Source: Bordetella parapertussis (lineage in GTDB: Bacteria; Bacteroidota; Bacteroidia; Chitinophagales; Chitinophagaceae). From it: a stretch of DNA of 64,000 bases. The translations under genes and the position numbers were made by a program. Under the pieces are notes generated by a model that was given only the letters and a program-made list of their open reading frames with translations, did not search any database and was not told where the DNA came from. Shown in pieces: positions 33,551-42,300 of the stretch (its first letter is position 1; each line of letters begins with the position of its first letter). The stretch lies in assembly GCA_943331005.2 (NCBI GenBank), contig CALQJX020000012.1:1-64000 (forward strand), written 5' to 3'.

Positions 33551-34757
33551 ATTTCACTAAAGGCTCGTACACATAAGCTACTTCATAGGCAGTATTGGCG
33601 AGACTTTTAGATATTTTACCCAGCGGCACATCTTCTTTTTGCGGGGTGGGCTCACATATGGTATAGCGCTGCCCATTATAAATGATAGGCGTACCTATAG
33701 GCTTGTCGAACTTCACTGCTATCGTCACATGCTCAGGATAAGCAAGCACTATCATAGGCAGGTGATATATCTCTTTTACCAGGCAGAAGAATAACGCTGC
33801 TCTATCCTCACAATCGCTGCCGTCATAGAGTAACGTCTGCTCTGCAAAGAGGCGCTTTTCCTTACCGAAATTATCGTGATCGGGTTGATAAAGAAATGCA
33901 TAGCGGGTAAATCGCATCAGGTAATCTACACCCTGGCGTGTACCCATTTTTCTGATATTTTCTTTGAGCTGAGGTATCAGAGAAGCATAGGTCTCGCTAC
34001 TCATAGGCATATTGAAGTACAACTCATAATCTGCTACCGGGTAATTGGCAAAAATGTTTTTCACAGCAGGGTTAAGCTTCACCCTGAATTTATAATTCAC
34101 ATTCTGATAATTGAATTCAAGATCCTTTTCTTTATAATCGCCGGCAGTAAAGCCGGGTAAATGTGTAAGCTTGTAAGAGAAAGCACTCTTGGCATCAGGC
34201 ACAGAGACCTGCACTTTATAAAAGCGGGTATTTACCAGATCTATGCTTCCATAATCGTGATAATTGAGGCATACATATTGCTTACCATCTATTTTATGAA
34301 AAGGTATGTCATAGATATTCTCATCGCATTGCACATAAAAGAGCAACTTATCGGCTGCTATACTGAGTGTGGCATCGAAACCGGTATGTGTAAGGAAATA
34401 CCATTTATAAAGCGTGTACCGATCATAGTTTTCAGCCTTAGGGCTGAAGTATTGCGCCGTCTTTCTTACAAGCAAATAATACAACCAATCATCAGGCTTA
34501 CGTGATATCTTGTATTGAATTAAAGCTTTTATAACAGGCTCAAAACCGGCATTATTCATACTATCGTTGAAATCGGAGATCTTTTCAGAGGAAAGTGAGC
34601 CTTCATAGCCAACCGGAGCAGCTTCGATATTCTCTATGGAAATGGAATCCCCATAAAAGTCGAAAGATACACTATGCACTACCCTGCGCGCTTCCGCATG
34701 CAGTGTATTGCCTGTCAGCAACACTAAAAATAATATGCCCGATAACACCTTTTTCAT
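33549..34757 (-). CDS. Secreted transglutaminase-like protein
   Basis: The 402-residue product has a signal peptide (MKKVLSGILFLVLLTGNTLHAEA). The N-terminal 230 residues are beta-rich without a clear match. The C-terminal part carries a transglutaminase/papain-like arrangement: LYDGSDCEDRAALFF with Cys316 as candidate nucleophile, EHVTIAVKF with the candidate His, and YTICEPTP following, as in transglutaminase-like cysteine peptidases whose hallmark is a DCED motif. It is inferred to act in the periplasm or at the surface, possibly on protein or peptidoglycan amide bonds; activity unproven. Convergent with the exported hydrolase gene. Confidence 0.8.
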   Translation of the reverse strand: MKKVLSGILFLVLLTGNTLHAEARRVVHSVSFDFYGDSISIENIEAAPVGYEGSLSSEKISDFNDSMNNAGFEPVIKALIQYKISRKPDDWLYYLLVRKTAQYFSPKAENYDRYTLYKWYFLTHTGFDATLSIAADKLLFYVQCDENIYDIPFHKIDGKQYVCLNYHDYGSIDLVNTRFYKVQVSVPDAKSAFSYKLTHLPGFTAGDYKEKDLEFNYQNVNYKFRVKLNPAVKNIFANYPVADYELYFNMPMSSETYASLIPQLKENIRKMGTRQGVDYLMRFTRYAFLYQPDHDNFGKEKRLFAEQTLLYDGSDCEDRAALFFCLVKEIYHLPMIVLAYPEHVTIAVKFDKPIGTPIIYNGQRYTICEPTPQKEDVPLGKISKSLANTAYEVAYVYEPLVK

Positions 34758-34913
34758 CCTTTCAATATAAAATTACGATTAAATAACAATTACTTAATGT
34801 TAAGTTTTTGGAGTTATGGACATAAATACAGCAATTCGAAATCAATATAACCTGTGAAAAAACATCTGTAGCCCAAAACATCTTTACCTTTATTGCCCAA
34901 ACAAGAAAAGTCT

Positions 34914-36101
34914 ATGTTGTCCGATCAATTGCGCGCACTGGCTAAAGCATACTATCCTGAGGTTGTGGATATACGCCATCATCTGCATGCCCATCCCGAG
35001 CTTTCTTTTAAAGAATATGAGACCGCCACTTACGTAGCTGCCAGACTCAATGCCATTGGCATCACCAACTGGAAGAACATAGCCGGCACGGGCATAGTGG
35101 CACTTATTGAAGGGCTCAACCCCGAAAGCCGATGCGTAGCCTTACGCGCCGATATGGACGCACTGCCTATACAGGAAAAGAACACTACCGACTACTGCTC
35201 TCGCAATGAAGGCATAATGCATGCATGCGGACACGATGTGCATACCAGTTGCCTTTTGGGTGCTGCACACATTCTCTACCAGCTGCGCCATGAATTTGAA
35301 GGCACTGTAAAGTTGTTGTTTCAGCCCGGCGAAGAACAACACCCCGGCGGTGCCAGCATAATGATAGCAGATGGCGCACTGCAAGACCCCAAGCCTGAAG
35401 CTATCTTCGGGCTGCATGTATACCCCAACCTGCCTGCTGGCACAGTGGGGTTCAGGCCGGGTCAGTATATGGCAAGTGCCGATGAGATATATATAACCAT
35501 CGAAGCCAAAGGAGGTCATGCTGCTTTGCCGCAACAATCAGCAGACCCCATAGCTATTGCCGCATTGGTCATTACCGGGCTGCAACAGGTCATATCACGC
35601 AAGTGCGATCCGCTAAGCCCTTCGGTACTCACCTTTGGTAAAATTGCCGGCGGCTTTGCCACCAACGTGATTCCGGAAAAAGTGGAGATACTGGGCACCT
35701 TCCGCGCCATGAATGAGCAATGGCGTTTTGAGGCACACAAATGGATTAAAGACTTCACCGAACAAACCTGCGCCTCCATGGGAGCCAATGTAACGGTAGA
35801 GATACCTGTGGGCTACCCTGTGCTATTTAACGACCATGCACTTACCAACAAGGCTATAACCTGGGCAGGAGAGCTGTTGGGTAAGGAAAATGTCAATCAT
35901 CTGGATATGCGAATGGGGGCCGAAGACTTCAGCTTCTATACCCATCATGTGCCCGGCTGTTTCTTCCGCATAGGTACCAACAAAGACAATAAAGAATTTA
36001 CTACCCCTGTGCACAACTCCCGCTTCGAGATAAATGAAGACGCGCTGAAAACCGGTATGGAAATGATGGCTTGGATGGCACTTAATGCTTTAAAATGCTA
36101 G
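34914..36101 (+). CDS. M20-family amidohydrolase
   Basis: Cytoplasmic zinc-dependent N-acyl-amino-acid amidohydrolase of about 395 residues, M20D type (hippurate, IAA-amino acid or diaminopimelate deacylase-like). Motifs: RHHLHAHPELSFKEYETA, ALRADMDALPIQE, MHACGHDVHTSCLLGAA with metal ligands, FQPGEEQHPGGAS, GLHVYPNLPAGTVGFRPGQ, the dimerisation domain (about 180-290) and MGAEDFSFY near the end. I start at the ATG at 34914; a TTG at 34893 would add seven residues. Convergent with the L,D-transpeptidase gene; a strong shared terminator lies between. Confidence 0.93.
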   Translation: MLSDQLRALAKAYYPEVVDIRHHLHAHPELSFKEYETATYVAARLNAIGITNWKNIAGTGIVALIEGLNPESRCVALRADMDALPIQEKNTTDYCSRNEGIMHACGHDVHTSCLLGAAHILYQLRHEFEGTVKLLFQPGEEQHPGGASIMIADGALQDPKPEAIFGLHVYPNLPAGTVGFRPGQYMASADEIYITIEAKGGHAALPQQSADPIAIAALVITGLQQVISRKCDPLSPSVLTFGKIAGGFATNVIPEKVEILGTFRAMNEQWRFEAHKWIKDFTEQTCASMGANVTVEIPVGYPVLFNDHALTNKAITWAGELLGKENVNHLDMRMGAEDFSFYTHHVPGCFFRIGTNKDNKEFTTPVHNSRFEINEDALKTGMEMMAWMALNALKC

Positions 36102-36137
36102 ACTGTCAGACAATTGCGTATTGCACGTTGCACAATC

Positions 36138-36179
36138 AAATAAATAAGCCCGCAGTAAATACTGCGGGCTTATTTATTT
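36138..36179. terminator. Bidirectional terminator between M20 and L,D-transpeptidase genes
   Basis: A perfect 19-bp stem (AAATAAATAAGCCCGCAGT and complement) with a 4-base loop, A-rich on the left and T-rich on the right, placed between two convergent stop codons. Confidence 0.9.
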
Positions 36180-36198
36180 TTGAAATTAGTGTCAGGCA

Positions 36199-37851
36199 CT
36201 ATCCCTTAGTCATCAACGACATCAGTTTAGCATCGCGCTGATAAATGTCGCGGGTATAAAGAATGTGTTCTGAAGCGGCATCTTCAAATGCGGTGAGGTA
36301 GGTTATGAAGACAGGAATCTTATTCTTCAGTGTCTCCCACCTTGTTTTATGACCCGATATGAGGGTATCTAACTTACCCTGTGTATAGTTCTTTCTATTT
36401 TCAAGCTCAGACAGAATGAACAATGCCATTTCCTGCGGCTCGTGTACACGCACACATCCACTACTCTGTGCCCTGTCTCGCTTACCAAAATCCTCGCGGT
36501 GAGGCGTGTCGTGCATGTATATATCCCACTTGTTGGGCATATTGAACTTTACATAACCCAGAGAGTTATCATCGCCAGGTGCCTGACGATATACATACTG
36601 TCGGTAGTTGCGTGCATTCACTGAACTCACCTTCACATTACGCCCTTCACTGTCATAGATCTTCAATCCTTTTTTAGCCAGGTATGCGTTACCGCTTTTC
36701 TGTATACCAGGCAATACATCTTTCTTAAGTATGGTTGGCGGCACTGCCCAGGGTGGGTTAATGACGATATTGGCCATATCTGCATTCAGAGAAGGGGTTT
36801 GCCTTGTAGGCTTACCTACCACCACCTTTTTATGCAACAGATTAGTGCCATCCTTTCTCAGGTACATTTCCATAAGTGGCACGTCTACCACCACATACAG
36901 CTCACCCGGTGTACGCTTCATCCAGCGCAGGCGTTCCATATTGGCACGCAATCTGCTCAGATAAAGCTCCGGTGTTGTAGCCAGTTCGGCGAGTGTGCTG
37001 CTATCAAATTTACGTGTAGGTCTCAGCGATCTGTAGGTCTGGAAAGAAAGTAGCAACTGAGCATGTTCGCTCAATGTATCATTTTCAGTCGGTTCCACCC
37101 ATGGCAACTCAGATCTTATGATATAGTAGGCACTCATGCGCATGATACTATCTGCCTGTCCCGGCTGTATGTTGAATTTAGCATTGAGGTAAGAGCTGTC
37201 TGTCTGCAGCATCACAAAACGCATATACTCATTACGCAGCAGTCTGTAGGTAGGCCACTCACTCCTGAAATTCTCCAGTGAAGGGTATTCTCCTTCCTGA
37301 TTAACCAGCTTATCAGGACCATTCCATACAGAATCATTTACATGATGCCATAGAGAGTCTGCGCGTCGTGGCGATATGCTGCCGAATAACAGAAACTTAG
37401 CCGCCGCCAGATAACCGCGGGTCAATGCAGTATCAAATGCTATTGCATCTTCTACTGAGTTGCGCTTAGAGGTATCCAGTTTTATCTTCAGTTCTTTAAT
37501 GGCAGCAATATTATATTGTTCAGGGTCTACCCCATCCCACTGCATGTCCTCCAGCTCTTCTATCAGTTTTGCAGCAGCTGCATTGGACGCATAATTCTCC
37601 TTTACCCATATAGGCTGATAATCATCCATGGCATATACCATACGAATATCATTATCCAGCGAACGTTTCATATTACCGGCAGTATCCGGAGAAGGCATCA
37701 AACCGCTCAGTTTGTCGGCAAAAGATTCATCGGCAAAACCGGATGGTCCGGGCTTGGTGTGCCGCTGATTGCAGGCAGCCAATAAGAAAACAAAAAATAC
37801 ACCGGTTAGAACAACAGGAAAACTGAAACAGCGGGAGGATCTAAGATACAT
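36199..37851 (-). CDS. L,D-transpeptidase, YcbB/LdtD-like lipoprotein
   Basis: Envelope enzyme that forms 3-3 peptidoglycan crosslinks or attaches proteins. The 550-residue product has a lipoprotein signal with lipobox LLAAC (Cys at about 27), so it is membrane anchored. Residues about 60-330 include the scaffold region seen in YcbB. The YkuD domain (about 345-500) contains VVVDVPLMEMYL, INPPWAVPPTI, YMHDTPHREDFGKRDRAQSSGC and catalytic Cys466 in SSGCVRVHEPQEMA. Length matches YcbB-type enzymes. A -7 box lies upstream at 37979-37986. Confidence 0.93.
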   Translation of the reverse strand: MYLRSSRCFSFPVVLTGVFFVFLLAACNQRHTKPGPSGFADESFADKLSGLMPSPDTAGNMKRSLDNDIRMVYAMDDYQPIWVKENYASNAAAAKLIEELEDMQWDGVDPEQYNIAAIKELKIKLDTSKRNSVEDAIAFDTALTRGYLAAAKFLLFGSISPRRADSLWHHVNDSVWNGPDKLVNQEGEYPSLENFRSEWPTYRLLRNEYMRFVMLQTDSSYLNAKFNIQPGQADSIMRMSAYYIIRSELPWVEPTENDTLSEHAQLLLSFQTYRSLRPTRKFDSSTLAELATTPELYLSRLRANMERLRWMKRTPGELYVVVDVPLMEMYLRKDGTNLLHKKVVVGKPTRQTPSLNADMANIVINPPWAVPPTILKKDVLPGIQKSGNAYLAKKGLKIYDSEGRNVKVSSVNARNYRQYVYRQAPGDDNSLGYVKFNMPNKWDIYMHDTPHREDFGKRDRAQSSGCVRVHEPQEMALFILSELENRKNYTQGKLDTLISGHKTRWETLKNKIPVFITYLTAFEDAASEHILYTRDIYQRDAKLMSLMTKG

Positions 37852-37978
37852 ATATCACGGACTAAGCCGTCTTTTACATTTTACTATTAAGCAACAAAAA
37901 CTGTTCCGTATTTATCCGGAAACACTACTATCATACAATAATTATTGTTAAATTATAGAATAAGAGCCATGCACAGAC

Positions 37979-37986
37979 CAAAAGTA
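37979..37986 (-). promoter_or_regulatory. Putative L,D-transpeptidase promoter -7 box
   Basis: Minus strand reads TACTTTTG in the context CCTACTTTTGGT, the same ten-base context as the recA box. It lies 128 bases upstream of the start codon; no TTG -33 seen. Confidence 0.4.
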
Positions 37987-38084
37987 GGAAAATGATATTG
38001 CTTTAGCATGATTTTCAACTGAATAATAGATCGTACCTTTACATTTCACAAAAAATCTCTGCCAAAGGGCAGGATAATAAATAT

Positions 38085-39284
38085 ATGCTGGATACTATTG
38101 AAGCAGCCCTTGAAGACCTCAGACAAGGGAAATTACTCATAGTTGTAGATGACGAAGACCGTGAGAATGAAGGAGATTTTATTACTGCCGCACATAATGT
38201 TACACCTGAGATCATCAATTTCATGTCGAAACATGGGCGTGGACTCATCTGCGCCCCGATCACTGAAGAAAGGTGTAATGAGCTGAAACTGAACCTGATG
38301 GTTGAGAACAATACCGTTCTGCACCAGACACCATTCACTGTTTCTGTCGATCTTATTGGCAATGGCTGTACTACAGGCATCTCTGCCCACGACCGTGCAC
38401 AAACCGTTCAGGCACTCATCAACCCCAATACCCGCCCCGAAGATCTGGGCAGGCCGGGACACATATTCCCGCTAAGGGCTCGCAACGAGGGCGTATTGCG
38501 CCGCACAGGCCATACCGAAGCTACGGTAGACCTGGCAAGACTGGCTGGTTTTGAACCTGCCGGTGTACTGGTAGAAATAATGAACGATGATGGCACCATG
38601 GCACGTTTGCCGGAACTGCTGGAGATCGCCAAAAAATTCGACCTCAAGATCATTTCCATCAAAGACCTGATCTCTTACCGCCTGCAGAAAGAAACCCTCA
38701 TAGAAGAAGAGGTGCGTGTGCACCTGCCTACCAAGATCGGAGATTTCGAGCTGGTTGCATTCAGGCAGACCAACACTGGAGAGAGCCACCTTGCGCTTAT
38801 AAAGGGCACCTGGGATAAGGACGAGCCTGTTCTGGTAAGAGTGCACAGTTCTTGTTTTACCGGAGACATACTCCATTCACTACGCTGCGATTGCGGCGAC
38901 CAGCTGGAAGCTGCCATGCAGATGGTAGAAAAGGCCGGCAAGGGTGTGGTGCTGTATATGAATCAGGAAGGACGAGGCATTGGCCTTATGAACAAACTGA
39001 AAGCCTACAAGCTGCAGGAAGAGGGCAAGGATACCGTAGAAGCAAATCTGGCACTTGGTTTCAAGAACGACCAGCGCGACTATGGTGTAGGTGCTCAGAT
39101 TCTCCGCCACCTTGGCGTTTCTAAAATGAAGCTCATGAGCAATAACCCGCGCAAACGTGCCGGTATGATGGGCTACGGATTGGAAATAGTGGAAAATGTA
39201 GCTATCGAGATAGCGCCTAACAAGCACAATGAGTTTTACCTGCGCACAAAAAGAGACAAACTGGGTCACGATATCATGAAGTGA
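38085..39284 (+). CDS. ribBA: Bifunctional DHBP synthase / GTP cyclohydrolase II
   Basis: Cytoplasmic enzyme supplying both precursors of riboflavin. The 399-residue product has an N-terminal RibB domain (about 1-200; [12 protein letters not shown] with metal Glu, [31 protein letters not shown]) and a C-terminal RibA domain (about 205-399; [24 protein letters not shown] with three zinc cysteines, [33 protein letters not shown]). Length is normal for RibBA. No FMN riboswitch was recognised in the 230 bases upstream. It ends 20 bases before a large palindromic terminator shared with the convergent CHU_C gene. Confidence 0.98.
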   Translation: MLDTIEAALEDLRQGKLLIVVDDEDRENEGDFITAAHNVTPEIINFMSKHGRGLICAPITEERCNELKLNLMVENNTVLHQTPFTVSVDLIGNGCTTGISAHDRAQTVQALINPNTRPEDLGRPGHIFPLRARNEGVLRRTGHTEATVDLARLAGFEPAGVLVEIMNDDGTMARLPELLEIAKKFDLKIISIKDLISYRLQKETLIEEEVRVHLPTKIGDFELVAFRQTNTGESHLALIKGTWDKDEPVLVRVHSSCFTGDILHSLRCDCGDQLEAAMQMVEKAGKGVVLYMNQEGRGIGLMNKLKAYKLQEEGKDTVEANLALGFKNDQRDYGVGAQILRHLGVSKMKLMSNNPRKRAGMMGYGLEIVENVAIEIAPNKHNEFYLRTKRDKLGHDIMK

Positions 39285-39304
39285 TCCTGATTCCTCTGAA
39301 AATA

Positions 39305-39352
39305 TATACACAATACTAAAGGCCGCAATTGCGGCCTTTAGTATTGTGTATA
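39305..39352. terminator. 48-bp perfect palindrome, bidirectional terminator
   Basis: A perfect inverted repeat with no loop (centre ...GGCCGCAA|TTGCGGCC...), with arms of 24 bases ending in AATACTAAA/TTTAGTATT. It lies exactly between the stop codons of convergent ribBA and the 39372-44297 gene, 20 bases from each. Confidence 0.9.
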
Positions 39353-39371
39353 CGCTGCTGTATTATCAGCA

Positions 39372-42300
39372 TTATCTTATCAGGGTAATGTTGCCCTGTC
39401 TGTTCTCTATCTGACCGTCTTTGAACGTAGCATCCAACTTGTATACAAACACACCTTCTGGCTGCTCCACACCATTCAACTTTCCATCCCAGCCACGACC
39501 TTCTATCTGTTCGGTCTCAAAGATCAGCTGCCCCCAGCGATTGTAAATGCTCAGCTTGAAGGTAGCCAGCCCCTTTGCCAATAATGGCCTTGGCAGGAAG
39601 TAATCGTTGATACCGTCTTCATTAGGCGTAAATGCGTTTGGAATGTCTATGTAACAATCCTGTTTCACCTCTATAGTATCTGTTGCTGTGCAGCCATCCA
39701 CTATCATTCTTGCCCAGTAACTACCCGGAGTAGTGATCTTGATAGCGTTCGTCTTTTCGCCAGTACTCCATACCCATCTCATACCGGGCACACCATTATA
39801 GTTATTGTCGGCCAGCGTTATAGGGTTGCCGCCCGGACATATTGATGTATCGGCACCAAGATATGTTTGCGGATGAGAGAACACCCATACTTTTTTGTTG
39901 GCAAAAGTATCGGGACAGGCACGATAGAAGGCATCAAATCTTACTGTAAGATTACCGTCAGATTCAAAGCTATGCATCACAGGGTTTTGGTCATATATAG
40001 TAGACCCGTCGCCAAATGTCCATTTGATACCGGTATTACCTATGCCTGCAAAAATACCTGTAAAGGTTACAGTATGCCCGTCGCACAACACAGAATCGGT
40101 GAGTTTAATGCTGACTGCACTTATAGAATCTACTATCATTACAGCACGCGCAGTATCTCGGCAAGGCACATAATTCGACAAAGCCATTACTATATTGTAA
40201 GTGCCTGTGTTGCTGTATACATGCACCGGATTGGCAGTAGTTGCTTTTACTCCATCGCCAAAACTCCACGCATACTTCATGTCCACACCCAGCGATGTGT
40301 TAGTAAATGAAATAGGCGCTCCTGTACACACAAAACTATCAGGATCATTGGTAAATCCTGCCTTCACTATATTGGCGATCACTATCTTCTTAGAAATACT
40401 ATCTACACATTTAGTATTGGTAATGATAAGTGTCACATTGTAAGTACCGGGCAATGTATATATGTGCTGCGGATCAATAGCTGTAGAGATAGTACCATCT
40501 CCGAAATGCCATTCATAAGTAAGATCTGCAGCAGGTGTGGAAGTATTGGTAAAGAATGCCGTATCAGCCTTACAATTTTCCAAAAGTACAAAATTGAACC
40601 CTGCGGTGATCGGTGGATCTACGAGTGTAATCGGCCCCAGCACATTCGACTCGCATACACCACCGGTACGTGCTATAAAGTCCGAATAAACCCCGTCGCA
40701 AAGTCCGTTGATATACACAATACTGTCTGTACCTATAGTAGCAATAACAGGCGACTGAGCGACGCCATTACGTTTGTATGTTATAGTATCTGTCTGCCCC
40801 GGATACAGGCCCCACAATCTTATCTTTCCATCGCACCAGCCACACTTGGTAGCATTGGTGTAAGTAATGGCTCGCATTGTGAACGGAGGAACGGTAAGAT
40901 TGGCAGGGCCCAGTGTGTTAGACACACATACTCCACCTGTGCGTGCTACAAAGTTATCGTACAGGCCGGCACAAAGTCCGGTAATGGTGATCGTACTATC
41001 GGCAGCAACCATCTGTACCACTATCGGGAATGGCGCACCGTCCTTGGTAAATGAAATAGAATCTGTCTGTCCCGGATACAAGCCACGCAATGTTATGGTG
41101 CCCGTACAAATGCCGCAATATGGCGGATTGGTGAACGTGAGCGAACTCATGGTGAACGGAGGCACTGTAAGTGATACAGGCCCCAGCGTATTAGACACAC
41201 ATACACCACCGGTACGAGCCACAAAGTTGTCGTACAGTCCCGCACACAAACCCGTTATGGTTATGGTGCTGTCTGCACCAACAAACTGGATCTTAGGCGG
41301 CTGTGGCACCCCACCCTTAGTATAAGTAACCGTATCTGTCTGACCGGGATGCAAGCCATAAATAGTAATAGTGCCTGTGCATATACCGCAATATGGCGGA
41401 TTGGTATGAGACAATGCACGCATAGTGAATGGAGGCACAGTGAGCGTTACAGGGCCTAATGTATTAGAAACACAAACGCCACCTGTGCGTGCCACAAAAT
41501 TTTCGTAAGTACCTGCGCACAGTCCTGTAATTGTTATAATGCTATCTGGCCCTACCAGCTGGATCTTTGGTGGCTGAGGCACTCCGCCCTTGGTATAGGT
41601 CACAGTATCTGTTTGTCCGGGATACAAACCATAAAGCCTGATGACACCGTTGCAGATACCACAATAATCAGGATTCACCGTGGTGATAGCCCGCATGGTA
41701 AACGGAGGCACTGTGAGGTTAGCTGGGCCCAGTGTATTGGAAACACATATACCCGCAGTTCGTGCCACAAAGTTATCATACAGCCCTGCACACAAACCGG
41801 TGATTGTGATAGTACTATCCGGACCAACCAATTGGATCTTTGGTGGCTGCGGTACGCCACCCTTGGTATAATTCACAGTATCTGTCTGGCCCGGATACAA
41901 ACCATACAAGGTAATAGTTCCGGTACACACACCGCAATAAGGAGGATTAGTAAAAGTTAAAGCCCTCATGGTAAATGGCGGAACCGAAAGTGTATCAGGC
42001 CCAAGCACATTCGACACACAAACACCTGCCGTTCGCACTACTATATTGCTATATATGCCAGCGCACAAACCCGTTAGGAGCACCGTACTATCAGCACCTA
42101 TAGTACGCACTACCACTGGCTGCGCCACTCCATCCTTCAGATAAGAAATAGTATCTGTCTGGTAGGGATGTAAGCCATATATAGTAAGGGTGCCATTGCA
42201 TACACCACAGTAAAAAGGATTGGTATGAGTAGTAGTTCTGGCTGTGAAAGGCGGCGCAGTCAGCGTGATTGGTCCAAGTACATTGGAGATACAAATACCT

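Noticed and set aside
37852..38084. FMN riboswitch upstream of ribBA
   Set aside because: No conserved FMN-aptamer core words were seen in the leader; a covariance-model scan would be decisive.
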